NCBI RefSeq assembly: GCF_035969385.1
Contig: NZ_JAYKKJ010000003.1
Coordinates: forward strand, 124,001 to 188,000
From: SELP01 sp035969385
GTDB taxonomy: Bacteria > Pseudomonadota > Alphaproteobacteria > Rhodobacterales > Rhodobacteraceae
Length of the DNA: 64,000 nucleotides
Reading direction: 5' to 3'
Shown here: one piece after another, positions 24,273-32,895 of the stretch
Position numbering within the stretch: position 1 is the first letter of the stretch
Layout of the letters: every line of letters starts with the position of its first letter
Notes under the pieces: generated by a model
The model's database searches: none
Told to the model about the DNA's origin: nothing
Seen by the model: only the letters and a program-made list of their open reading frames with translations
Translations under genes and position numbers: made by a program

Positions 24273-26668
24273 GCGTCCTTTGCTGGTTGCGCCATCGTGG
24301 CAGAGTGAAGATCGCGCAGGCTGAACCGCGCGACAGCATCCGGATCGTCGGGGGTGAAGGTCAGCACCGCCGGGTGTCCGGGAAACAGGGTGACGGCATT
24401 GGTCGAAAACCGGCCGGGGACGTCGGCCTCGACCGTGGCGAAAAGGGCCAGTGCCTGCGCCGAGACGGTTACGCTGTTGCCGTCTTGAGTCAGGGAAAGT
24501 TGGGGATCGCGCAGGTCGTAGGACTTGAAGGGCTTCGGCGCAAAGATGTCGCCGCCCCGATGCCCTGCGTCGGTGTCCCAAACAAAGGTCAGGAGTTCGT
24601 CCGGACCCAGCGCGTCCCGGTCAAGGTCCAGCAGCATCGCCGCCGCACCTCCGACACTTGCCTGCCCGGCCCCAATCTCGCGCGTTGTTCCATCCAGCGC
24701 TGCGGCATAGGCGGTGACAGTCATCCGCACATCCGTGTCGGTGTCATTCACACCGCGCAGCAGGATCCGCCCGCCTTCGAGCATCGCGACGACCGTGACG
24801 GGCGCATAGAACCGCTGCGCGTAGTAGTGCAGCATCTTCCAGCCGCCGCCGTAGTCGAGCGAGGACCAGGAACAAACTGGCCATGTATCATTCAGCTGCC
24901 AGTAGAGCGTGCCCATGCAATAGGGTTTCAGGCCCCGCCATTGGGTCACGGCGGTCTTGATTGCCTCGGCCTGCTGGATTTGGCTCAGCCAGACGAAATC
25001 GGCAAACCGCTCCGGCCAGCGGAAATAGCGGAACATGGTTTCGGCGATCCGCGCGTTGCCGCCTGCGTTCTTCTGGTGACTTTCAAAGACCGGGCTGGCG
25101 ATGTTGCGGTCCTTCGGATCGGTGAAGGTTTCGATCACCGGCATCGACGGGTAGGACTGGAACCCAAACTCGGAACAGAAACGCGGTTTCACATCGCGGT
25201 AATGGTCGAAATCCCGGCCCTCGTGCCAGACCGACCAGAAATGCATGTCCCCCTGCCCGTCCACGTGCCAGCCGTCGCGGAAATCCATCACCCCCAGCGA
25301 TGGCGAGGACGGCCACCAATTGGCGACGGGGTCGATGGAACGCAGTCCGGTTTCAATGGTCCGGTTCAGCCGGTCGTAGTTGACGATATAGCGGTCCCGG
25401 TTCTCCCGCGCCTCGGGATACCAGTCGAGCGCGCCGACCAATTCATTGTCTCCGCACCATAGGGCCAGACAGGTCCGATGTTGCAGGCGGGCGACCTGTT
25501 CGGCCACCTCGGCCCGGACTTCGGCCAGGAAATCGTCGGTCGACGGATAAAGCGAACAGGCGAACATGAAATCCTGCCAGACCAGCAAGCCCAGTTCATC
25601 GCAGGTGTCATAGAAATCTTCAGTCTCGTAGCGGCCCCCGCCCCAAACCCGGATCATGTTCATATGCGCGTCGGCGGCGGATTGCAGCAGGGCGCGGGTT
25701 TTGTCCGGGGTGATCCGCCCATGCAGCGCATCGGCAGGAATCCAGTTGGCCCCCTTGGCAAAGACGTCCCGGCCGTTGACCCGGAACTTGAACGATGCCC
25801 CGTCGCTGTCCGGTTCAGTGACCAGTTCGATCTTGCGCAGCCCGATCCGGCGGGTTGCGGTCATACGCCCGACCTTGACCGATAGGTCGTGAAGCACCTG
25901 CGCGCCCTGCCCGTTCGGCCACCACAGGACCGGGTCGGGGATGGTCAGCACCGCCTCTGCCACGCCACCCGCGACCGTGGCTTTTGCCGACTGGCCGCAA
26001 AAGTTGATCCCGGCCTCTTGACCGTCACAGCCCGTGGCCTGAACCCTGACAGTCACCGCCACCGCGCCCTCTGCATGGTCCTGCCAAACCAGAACCCCAT
26101 CAATTCGGGGAGCGGCCGCGGGCTCCAACCGGATGTCCCCGGAAATGCCAAAGGATGCCAGCGCAATATTCCAGTCCCAGCCGAAATCGCACTGCACCTT
26201 GCGAAGGGCGTTTCCGTAGGGGATCGGGTTGTTGTTCTTGCTCCACGGCACGGGGAACGGCAGCTGGTCGTGCCGGGCTTTCCCCTCGCGCAGGGCCGAT
26301 TTGAAGGTGATTTCGACCTCGTTTTCGCCGGCGCGGGCAATGCCACTCAGGTCCACGCGATAGGTTCGGTGAACATTTTCCGCCGCAAGGACAAGGTGGC
26401 CGTTCCAGCGCACTTCGGCCACTGTATCCAGCCCCGAGATCACAAGATCGACCGCGGGGTCGGCAAGCACCACCCGCCGCCGCGCGGTCCAGTCCCGTTC
26501 ACAGATCCAGCGCAGGTCGTATTCGTTCCGGCCCCAATAGGGATCGGGGATCAGCCCGGCCCGTTCCAGCCCGGTGATCCCGTCGCCGGGCAGGTCGATG
26601 TCACAGGCGTGGTCGCCCGTGTCATCGGCCAGGGCCCAGCGCCCGGCAAGTTGGATCACATTGGTCAT
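24269..26668 (-). CDS. GH2 beta-mannosidase
   Basis: A 799-aa glycoside hydrolase family 2 protein with an N-terminal jelly-roll domain, immunoglobulin-like domain and catalytic TIM barrel. The acid/base is Glu409 in LWCGDNEL and the nucleophile Glu500 in FCSEFGFQS; the spacing of about 91 residues fits beta-mannosidases. Other marks are IRVWGGGRYE and LYWQLNDTWP. There is no signal peptide, so it acts in the cytoplasm on imported short beta-mannosides. It sits 15 nt after the ABC ATPase gene and overlaps the isomerase gene. Confidence 0.92.
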   Translation of the reverse strand: MTNVIQLAGRWALADDTGDHACDIDLPGDGITGLERAGLIPDPYWGRNEYDLRWICERDWTARRRVVLADPAVDLVISGLDTVAEVRWNGHLVLAAENVHRTYRVDLSGIARAGENEVEITFKSALREGKARHDQLPFPVPWSKNNNPIPYGNALRKVQCDFGWDWNIALASFGISGDIRLEPAAAPRIDGVLVWQDHAEGAVAVTVRVQATGCDGQEAGINFCGQSAKATVAGGVAEAVLTIPDPVLWWPNGQGAQVLHDLSVKVGRMTATRRIGLRKIELVTEPDSDGASFKFRVNGRDVFAKGANWIPADALHGRITPDKTRALLQSAADAHMNMIRVWGGGRYETEDFYDTCDELGLLVWQDFMFACSLYPSTDDFLAEVRAEVAEQVARLQHRTCLALWCGDNELVGALDWYPEARENRDRYIVNYDRLNRTIETGLRSIDPVANWWPSSPSLGVMDFRDGWHVDGQGDMHFWSVWHEGRDFDHYRDVKPRFCSEFGFQSYPSMPVIETFTDPKDRNIASPVFESHQKNAGGNARIAETMFRYFRWPERFADFVWLSQIQQAEAIKTAVTQWRGLKPYCMGTLYWQLNDTWPVCSWSSLDYGGGWKMLHYYAQRFYAPVTVVAMLEGGRILLRGVNDTDTDVRMTVTAYAAALDGTTREIGAGQASVGGAAAMLLDLDRDALGPDELLTFVWDTDAGHRGGDIFAPKPFKSYDLRDPQLSLTQDGNSVTVSAQALALFATVEADVPGRFSTNAVTLFPGHPAVLTFTPDDPDAVARFSLRDLHSATMAQPAKDA

Positions 26669-26683
26669 GGGGCCGGGTCCGGG

Positions 26684-27760
26684 TCAGAGACGCAGTTCGC
26701 TGTCGGGATCGAACAGGGATGCGTCCTTCGGGTTGATCCCTATCTCCACGGTGTCGCCCTTGCGGACCACGGCCTGCCCATCCATGCGAATATGCACCGG
26801 GGTCCCCGCAATCGAGGAATAGATCAGCGTGTCGGCCCCCATCGGTTCGACCAGATCGACGGTAACCTGCGTCCGGATCGGGGCAGAGGCCAGCGCGTCG
26901 CCGGTGGCGATATGTTCGGGGCGAACGCCAAAGATCGCCGCGCCCTCGCGCTTGGTCCCTTCGGCAAAGTCGTAACCTTCAACCGGGATTGTCAGATCGC
27001 CTGCACGGAAACTGCCGCCGGACAGGTCCCCATTGATGAAGTTCATCGACGGAGACCCGATGAAATCGGCCACGTAGAGGTTCTGTGGTTTGTTATAGAT
27101 TTCATGCGGGCTGCCCAGCTGCATGATCTTGCCGCCCTTCATGATCGCGATCCGGTCGGCAAGGGTCATTGCCTCGATCTGGTCATGGGTGACATAGATC
27201 ATCGTGTTCTGAAGCTGGCCGTGCAGGCGCTTGATCTCGACCCGAAGATCCGCGCGCAGTTTGGCGTCGAGGTTCGACAGGGGTTCATCGAACAGGAAGA
27301 CATCAACGTCCCGCACCAGCGCCCGACCGATGGCGACCCGCTGCCGCTGACCACCCGAAAGCGCGCCCGGCTTGCGGTTCAAGAGCGGTTGGATTTGCAG
27401 GATCTCGGCAGCGCGGGCAACCCGCGCGTCGATTTCGTCCTTCGGCATCTTGGCGTTACGCAACCCGAAGGACAGGTTCTTTTCCACCGTCATTTGCGGG
27501 TACAGCGCGTAGGACTGGAACACCATGCCGATCCCGCGTTCCGACGGTTCGGCCCAGGTGACGTTCTTGCCGTTGATGTGGATCTGGCCGCCGGTCACGT
27601 CCAACAGGCCCGCGATGCAGTTCAGAAGCGTGGATTTGCCACAACCAGACGAGCCGAGCAGCACGATGAATTCGCCCTGCCCAATGTCCAGATTCAGGTT
27701 TTGCAGCACCTTCACATTGCCGAAGCTGAGGTCGAGGTTCTTGATTTCAACAGAGTTCAT
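26684..27760 (-). CDS. CUT1-type sugar ABC transporter ATPase (UgpC/MalK family)
   Basis: A 358-aa ATPase with Walker A LLGSSGCGKSTLL, signature LSGGQRQRVAIGRAL, Walker B VFLFDEPLSNLD and switch histidine in YVTHDQIEAM. A C-terminal OB-type (TOBE) domain of about 120 aa, normal for MalK-like proteins, follows. It starts 4 nt after the second permease gene. It energises uptake by the two permeases and the binding protein encoded upstream. Confidence 0.95.
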   Translation of the reverse strand: MNSVEIKNLDLSFGNVKVLQNLNLDIGQGEFIVLLGSSGCGKSTLLNCIAGLLDVTGGQIHINGKNVTWAEPSERGIGMVFQSYALYPQMTVEKNLSFGLRNAKMPKDEIDARVARAAEILQIQPLLNRKPGALSGGQRQRVAIGRALVRDVDVFLFDEPLSNLDAKLRADLRVEIKRLHGQLQNTMIYVTHDQIEAMTLADRIAIMKGGKIMQLGSPHEIYNKPQNLYVADFIGSPSMNFINGDLSGGSFRAGDLTIPVEGYDFAEGTKREGAAIFGVRPEHIATGDALASAPIRTQVTVDLVEPMGADTLIYSSIAGTPVHIRMDGQAVVRKGDTVEIGINPKDASLFDPDSELRL

Positions 27761-27764
27761 GAGT

Positions 27765-28676
27765 TCAGCCTTTCACGGCGCCGGCAGCGATGCCGCGGAC
27801 GAAAAGTTTGCCAGACACGAAGTAGATGATCAGGGGGACAAGCCCCGTCAGCAGTGTCGCGGCCATATTGACGTTGTATTCCTTGATGCCCTGCACCGAG
27901 TTGACGATGTTGTTCAACTGAACCGTCATCGGGTAGGTTTCGGGCTTGGTGTAGATCACACCGAACAGGAAGTCGTTCCAGATACCCGTCACCTGAAGGA
28001 TCATCGCAACAACGAAGATCGGCAGGGACATGGGCACCATGATCCGCAGGTAGATGCCCCAGAACCCGGCCCCATCGACGCGGGCCGCTTTGAACAATTC
28101 TTCGGGTATCGAGGTAAAGTAGTTACGGAACAAAAGCGTCAGGATCGGCATCCCGAACACGGTGTGCACCAGCACCAGCCCCCAGATCGACCCCATCAGC
28201 CCGATCTCGCGCAGCATGATCACGATGGGATACAGCATGGTCTGGTAGGGGATGAAGGCCCCGATGATCAGGATGGTGAAGAACACCTCGGACCCTTTGA
28301 ACCGCCAGTTGGCCAGCGCATAGCCGTTGACGCTTGCGATCGCGATCGACAGGACGACCGAGGGCACAAGGATCTGCACCGAATTCATGAACCCGCGGCT
28401 AAGACCGTCGCAGTTGATCCCGGTGCAGGCCTCGGCCCAAGCCTTGACCCAGGGTTCATAGGTGATCTCCATCGGCGGGCTAAAGATATTGCCCAACCGG
28501 ATTTCCGGCATCCCCTTCAGCGATGTCACGACCATCACGTAAAGCGGCAGCAGGTAATACATCGAGACGACGATCAGCGTGCCATAGAGGAAGATGTTGC
28601 GGCGCGAAAAGCGGCGGCGCGGTTTCGGGCCGCTTGGCCCTTCGAGGACGGGTGCGTTTGCGGTCATATCAGCCAC
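27765..28676 (-). CDS. CUT1 sugar ABC transporter permease (MalG type)
   Basis: About 303 aa with six membrane helices and the EAA loop ELFKAARVDGAGFWGIYLRIMVPM. Start choice: GTG 28676 has GGAGGA 8 nt upstream and overlaps the previous stop by 8 nt; ATG 28667 is the alternative and has no site at proper distance. The Arg-rich N-terminus (KPRRRFSRRN) precedes the first helix. It pairs with the MalF-type permease just upstream. Confidence 0.93.
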   Translation of the reverse strand: MADMTANAPVLEGPSGPKPRRRFSRRNIFLYGTLIVVSMYYLLPLYVMVVTSLKGMPEIRLGNIFSPPMEITYEPWVKAWAEACTGINCDGLSRGFMNSVQILVPSVVLSIAIASVNGYALANWRFKGSEVFFTILIIGAFIPYQTMLYPIVIMLREIGLMGSIWGLVLVHTVFGMPILTLLFRNYFTSIPEELFKAARVDGAGFWGIYLRIMVPMSLPIFVVAMILQVTGIWNDFLFGVIYTKPETYPMTVQLNNIVNSVQGIKEYNVNMAATLLTGLVPLIIYFVSGKLFVRGIAAGAVKG

Positions 28677-29562
28677 GCTTCTTTCCTCCGAATTCAAGGT
28701 AAGCCCAGGGGACGAGGATGATGATCACCGACACCAGCATCATGGTGGAGGCGGCAAAGCCCTGCGCGAGGTTCTGGGCGCGGAACATGTATTCGATCAC
28801 GTATTTGGCGGGCACTTCCGACGATAGGCCGGGGCCGCCGTTTGTTTGTGCGACCACAAGATCGTAAAGCTTGATGATGCCCGAGGCGATCAGCACCAGC
28901 GCGGTCACGAAGACCGGGCGCATCATCGGGATAATGACCTGCACATAGGTCTTCCAGGCGGGGATGCCTTCGACACGGGTGGCTTTCCAGATGTCTTCGT
29001 CGATCCCGCGCAGACCGGCCAGCATGATCACCATGATAAAGCCGGACCCCTGCCAGATCCCCGCGATCAGGATCCCGAAGATCACGATATCGGGGTTGTT
29101 CAGCGGGTCGAAGACAAAGCCTTCCCAGCCCCAGCCGCGCACAACGCCCTGAATGCCGAAATCGGGGTTCAGGATCCACTGCCAGGCAAGGCCCGTGACG
29201 ACGAAAGACAAGGCAAAAGGATAGAGGAAGATCGTGCGGAAGGCCCCTTCGAAACGGATCTTGCGGTCCAGAAGTGCCGCCAGCGTAAAGCCGATCAGCA
29301 GCGACAGGATCATCGAACAGGCGCCGTAGATCGCCAGGTTCTCGATCGAGATCATCCAGCGACTGGACGACCAAAGCCGTTCGTATTGGTCAAGCCCGAC
29401 GAAATCCAGTTTTGGCAAGAGCCGAGAATTCGTGAAGGAATGGACCACGGTCCATGTGGTTCCGCCCACGAACACCACCAGCGCGGTCACGATCATGGGG
29501 ATCGACGCCAGTTTGGCATTCAGATTGCGGAATAGCTGGTTCGGCCGCCTGGACGCGTCCAT
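28669..29562 (-). CDS. CUT1 sugar ABC transporter permease (MalF type)
   Basis: A 297-aa membrane protein with six to seven helices and the EAA loop DEDIWKATRVEGIPAWKTYVQVIIPM. It is the first permease after the binding protein gene, from which it is separated by 77 nt carrying a hairpin. The periplasmic segment FVGLDQYERLW is typical of MalF-like permeases for sugars. Confidence 0.94.
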   Translation of the reverse strand: MDASRRPNQLFRNLNAKLASIPMIVTALVVFVGGTTWTVVHSFTNSRLLPKLDFVGLDQYERLWSSSRWMISIENLAIYGACSMILSLLIGFTLAALLDRKIRFEGAFRTIFLYPFALSFVVTGLAWQWILNPDFGIQGVVRGWGWEGFVFDPLNNPDIVIFGILIAGIWQGSGFIMVIMLAGLRGIDEDIWKATRVEGIPAWKTYVQVIIPMMRPVFVTALVLIASGIIKLYDLVVAQTNGGPGLSSEVPAKYVIEYMFRAQNLAQGFAASTMMLVSVIIILVPWAYLEFGGKKRG

Positions 29563-29594
29563 GTCAAAGCCCCCCGATGTTTATGAAGTGAATG

Positions 29595-29623
29595 GAAGGG
29601 CCCGGCACGCGGCCGGACCCTTC
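29595..29623 (-). other. intercistronic hairpin between binding-protein and permease genes
   Basis: GAAGGG/CCCTTC (6 bp) plus CCGGC/GCCGG (5 bp) pair with one mismatch and a 5-nt loop, 16 nt after the binding-protein stop. No T-run follows. Such hairpins usually stabilise the upstream message or attenuate read-through so that the binding protein is made in excess. Confidence 0.6.
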
Positions 29624-29639
29624 GGATGTCGGCGCCGGA

Positions 29640-30869
29640 TCAGTCGGCGTCGGCGATGATGGCGGCGTAACGGGCCTGAGCGTCTTCCGCGCTCATGTCC
29701 GAGGACCAGAATTCGGCCATCAGCTCTTCGATCTGGGTCGAGGTGTCGGGGCTGAGGTTCATGTCACCCGACGGCAGCACGCCGCCGCTGGCGAGGATGT
29801 TCAGACCCTTCTGCATGCAGTCGTTGGCCGACGACATGTCGATATCGCCACGCACGGGCAGCGAACCCTTGGCGAGGTTGAAGGACACCTGCACCTCGGG
29901 CGAGATCAGCAGCGAAGCCAGTTCCAGCTGGGCCGCGCGCACTTCCGGATCGTCGATGGCCGGGAAGTAGAAGGCGTCACCACCGGTATCCAGAACCTCG
30001 TTGAAGCCAAGGCCCGGGAGGCAGGAGTAGTCTTCGCCAGCGACTTCGCCAGCGACCTGGAATTCACCCTGCGCCCAGTCACCCATGATCTGGCCACCGG
30101 CGGTGTCGGTGATCACCATGTTGGTGGCAAGGTTCCAGTCCTGAACGTTGCTGTCGCGGGCCAGTTCACGGGCATCCGCTGCCGCAGCGAAGACGCGGGC
30201 GTATTCGGGGCCAGCGGCCACTTCGGCGTTCTTGTCGCGGTTCACAGCCAGCCAGGTATCGACACCGGCCAGACCAACGGCCAGCGCGCCAAAGGCGATG
30301 GACTGCTGCCAGCCCTGCTGACCCATGGCCAGCGGCACGATCCCGGCTTCTTGCAGCGCGGGGGCACCGGCAACGAATTCGTCCCAGTTGGTCGGGACCG
30401 GAACACCGGCCTTTTCGAACGCGCCGTGGCTGATCCAGATCCACTGAGCGGAATGGATGTTGACCGGAACACAGTATACGCGGCCTTCGTAGGTGCAGGC
30501 ATCCAGCAGGGACGACGGGTTCACGATATCGGCCCAGCCTTCGGCCTCGGCCACTTCGGTCAGGTCGGTCATCAGACCGGCCTCGATCAGTTCTTCCGCC
30601 TGACGTCCGTGGTTCAGCTGGGTCGCGGCCATCGGGTCACCACCAAGGATGCGGCTGATGATGATCGGGCGGGCGGTGCCGCCGGACCCGGCGATCGCGC
30701 CGTCGATCCAGTTGTGATCGGTGTTGTTGTTCAGCGCTTCGGCGAACTTGGCAACCGCAGCAGCTTCGCCGCCCGAAGTCCACCAATGGGTGACTTCAAG
30801 GTCCACCGCAGAAGCGCTGGTTGCGCTAACAATCGCGGTCGCAGCAAGCAGTTTGGTAGTGAGTTTCAC
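29640..30869 (-). CDS. CUT1 sugar ABC transporter periplasmic binding protein
   Basis: A 409-aa solute-binding protein with a Sec signal (cleavage near SATSASA-VDLEV) and the SBP_bac_1 layout. The start of the mature protein, LEVTHWWTSGGEAAAVAKFAEAL, resembles glucose/mannose-binding proteins. The start is GTG 30869 with GGAGG 9 nt upstream. It is the first gene of the mannoside operon, preceded by a promoter and two LacI-type operators. Confidence 0.93.
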   Translation of the reverse strand: MKLTTKLLAATAIVSATSASAVDLEVTHWWTSGGEAAAVAKFAEALNNNTDHNWIDGAIAGSGGTARPIIISRILGGDPMAATQLNHGRQAEELIEAGLMTDLTEVAEAEGWADIVNPSSLLDACTYEGRVYCVPVNIHSAQWIWISHGAFEKAGVPVPTNWDEFVAGAPALQEAGIVPLAMGQQGWQQSIAFGALAVGLAGVDTWLAVNRDKNAEVAAGPEYARVFAAAADARELARDSNVQDWNLATNMVITDTAGGQIMGDWAQGEFQVAGEVAGEDYSCLPGLGFNEVLDTGGDAFYFPAIDDPEVRAAQLELASLLISPEVQVSFNLAKGSLPVRGDIDMSSANDCMQKGLNILASGGVLPSGDMNLSPDTSTQIEELMAEFWSSDMSAEDAQARYAAIIADAD

Positions 30870-30887
30870 GATTCTATCCTCCCTGAT

Positions 30888-30901
30888 CTAAATCGTTACA
30901 G
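30888..30901. promoter_or_regulatory. LacI-type operator, copy A
   Basis: CTAAATCGTTACAG has the central CG of LacI/GalR operators and matches copy B (read on the other strand) at 12 of 14 positions. It covers the predicted transcription start of the binding-protein gene. Confidence 0.6.
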
Positions 30902-30906
30902 AAATT

Positions 30907-30934
30907 CCTATAACGTTTTAGTTTCTCAAATCAA
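30907..30934 (-). promoter_or_regulatory. promoter of the mannoside ABC operon
   Basis: On the minus strand TTGATT (30929-30934) and TATAGG (30907-30912) are 16 nt apart, placing transcription start near 30900, about 30 nt before the GTG. Both operator copies overlap this promoter, which suits repression. Confidence 0.6.
30908..30921. promoter_or_regulatory. LacI-type operator, copy B
   Basis: CTATAACGTTTTAG is a near-perfect palindrome (6 of 7 half-site bases) overlapping the -10 box and spacer. Centre-to-centre distance to copy A is 20 bp, about two helical turns, on the same DNA face. Confidence 0.6.
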
Positions 30935-31093
30935 GACTGTTTGACACTCGCGATCTTGATAAAGTTCAGTATCCGAAATCGCTGTATCGCCCCCTGTTAT
31001 TCCGGGCTATCCAGCGACAAACAAAGGACTTCTACCCGCGCAACCTGCCCCGAGGAGGAGCGTCGCCGGGGGAAGCAGGAAGGAAGACGACGC

Positions 31094-32149
31094 GTGGCAC
31101 GCGAATCGAAAGCATCAGGAGGACACGCGGTCGCGGTCGCCGATTCGGGGGCCAAACCCACCCTCAAGACGATCTCGCAGATCAGCGGGCTTGCCGTCGC
31201 GACCGTGTCGCGCGCCCTGAGCGACGCGCCCGATATCAAGGACGACACCAAGGTTCTGGTGCGGCGGATCGCCCGCGAGATCGGCTATGTCCCCAACCGG
31301 GCAGGCGTGCGCCTGCGCACCGGGCGGACCAGCGTCATCAGCCTGATCCTGCCGACCGAACGCACGATGATCACCACCCATGCCCCGGAATTGATCGCCT
31401 CGATCGCATCGACTTTGCGGCACACCCCTTATCACCTGACCATCACGCCCTACTTCAACGATCAGGATCCGATGGAACCTGTGCGGTATATCGTGGAAAA
31501 CCACATGGCGGACGGGGTAATCCTCAATCAGACCTTGCCCGATGATCCACGGGTCAAATTCCTGATCGACCGGAAATTCCCATTTGCCACCCACGGACGC
31601 ACCAACCTGTCCGACAAACACGCCTATTTCGACTATGACAACGATGCCTGGGCGCGTATCGGCGTCCGCAGGCTTGCGGCAAGCGGGTGCCGCCAGATTG
31701 CGATGCTTGCCCCGCCGGTCGACCAGAACTACTCACAGTTGATGATCCAGGCCGCGACGGAAGAGGCGCAAAAGCTCGGGCTGGGGCTTCATGTGGCGGT
31801 GAACGCAACCTCGGACAGCGAAGCCGACCACATTCAGGACGTGGTGCGCAAGCGCCTTCTGGCGTCGCCAGAGGTGGGGGGCTACATCTGCGCGTCGACA
31901 CGGGCCGCGATGGCGGTTGTGGCCGCATCGGAAGATATCGGCCGGGTCGTTGGCCAGACAATCCAGGTCTATGCGAAAGAGGCGGTGACGGTTCTGAACC
32001 TGTTCCGCAAGGACATGATCGTCGCCAAAGAGGACGTCGCCCAGGCCGGAGAATTCCTTGCCCGCGCCGTCATGCAGGCGATCCGCGATCCCGACAAACC
32101 GCCAATGCAGGGATTGGAAGTTCCCACCGAAGACGAACTTGCCACCTGA
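31094..32149 (+). CDS. LacI family transcriptional regulator (AglR-like) of the mannoside operon
   Basis: A 351-aa regulator. I choose GTG 31094, with AAGGA 10 nt upstream; the ORF is open from 30941 but that part is low-complexity. The LacI helix-turn-helix is TLKTISQISGLAVATVSRAL (about residues 22-41), with hinge sequence YVPNRAGVRLRTGRT. A periplasmic-binding-protein-like effector domain follows. The N-terminus resembles AglR-type regulators of sugar uptake operons. It is divergent from the ABC operon and very likely controls it and itself through the two operators. Confidence 0.93.
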   Translation: MARESKASGGHAVAVADSGAKPTLKTISQISGLAVATVSRALSDAPDIKDDTKVLVRRIAREIGYVPNRAGVRLRTGRTSVISLILPTERTMITTHAPELIASIASTLRHTPYHLTITPYFNDQDPMEPVRYIVENHMADGVILNQTLPDDPRVKFLIDRKFPFATHGRTNLSDKHAYFDYDNDAWARIGVRRLAASGCRQIAMLAPPVDQNYSQLMIQAATEEAQKLGLGLHVAVNATSDSEADHIQDVVRKRLLASPEVGGYICASTRAAMAVVAASEDIGRVVGQTIQVYAKEAVTVLNLFRKDMIVAKEDVAQAGEFLARAVMQAIRDPDKPPMQGLEVPTEDELAT

Positions 32150-32199
32150 CGGGCCGAAACACGGTTGCGGGGCTGGCCGGTTTCGGCCATGACGGATTC

Positions 32200-32895
32200 A
32201 TGACACTTGCCCACAAAGCCCTCGCCGTTCACCTGCTTACCGCGACAGGTGCCGTCTTTGCCATGCTGGCAATGCTGGCCGCCGTCGACGAAAAATGGAG
32301 CCTGATGTTCCTTTGGCTGGTCGTGGCCTTCTTCGTCGATGGGATCGACGGGCCGCTGGCACGCAAGTACGACGTCAAGACCAATGCGCCGATCTTCGAT
32401 GGCGTCCTTCTTGACCTGATCATCGACTATCTGACCTATGTTTTCGTCCCGGCCTATGCGCTGTTCAAATCCGGGCTTCTGCCCGGCTGGACGGGCTGGG
32501 TCGCGATCATCGTGATCACCTTTGCAAGTGCGATGTACTTCGCCGACAGCCGCATGAAGACAAAGGATTATTCCTTCTCCGGCTTTCCCGGCTGCTGGAA
32601 CCAGGTGGTATTGGTGCTGTTCGCGCTCAGCCCGTCGTTCTGGGTGATCCTTGCGCTTGTGGCGGTGCTGGCCATCGCGATGTTCCTGCCGATCAAGTTC
32701 GTTCATCCGACCCGCACGGCCCGCTGGCGCAACATGACCCTGCCGATGGCGCTGGCCTGGACCTTCTTTGCGGGCTGGGCGGCCTGGGTCGATTTCCACC
32801 CCGAAAGCTGGGCGCATTGGGGGCTTGTGATCACCTCGGTCTATCTGGTGGGCGCGGGCGCGATGCAGCAGGTCATCTACGGCAAGGACGGCTAG
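32200..32895 (+). CDS. pcs: phosphatidylcholine synthase (CDP-alcohol phosphotransferase family)
   Basis: Condenses choline with CDP-diacylglycerol to phosphatidylcholine in the inner membrane. The 231-aa polytopic protein (about eight helices) carries the motif DGPLAR, then 12 residues, G, 3, D, 3, D (DGVLLDLIID). The 12-residue spacing, instead of the usual 8, is as I recall characteristic of bacterial Pcs and separates it from phosphatidylglycerol and phosphatidylserine synthases. The ATG at 32200 starts MTLAHKALAVHLLTATG. The 3' end overlaps the EamA gene by 4 nt. Confidence 0.9.
   Translation: MTLAHKALAVHLLTATGAVFAMLAMLAAVDEKWSLMFLWLVVAFFVDGIDGPLARKYDVKTNAPIFDGVLLDLIIDYLTYVFVPAYALFKSGLLPGWTGWVAIIVITFASAMYFADSRMKTKDYSFSGFPGCWNQVVLVLFALSPSFWVILALVAVLAIAMFLPIKFVHPTRTARWRNMTLPMALAWTFFAGWAAWVDFHPESWAHWGLVITSVYLVGAGAMQQVIYGKDG

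Noticed and set aside
30941..31093. Upstream extension of the LacI gene
   Set aside because: Lies in the regulatory region and reads as Cys/Arg-rich noise; GTG 31094 has a proper ribosome-binding site.
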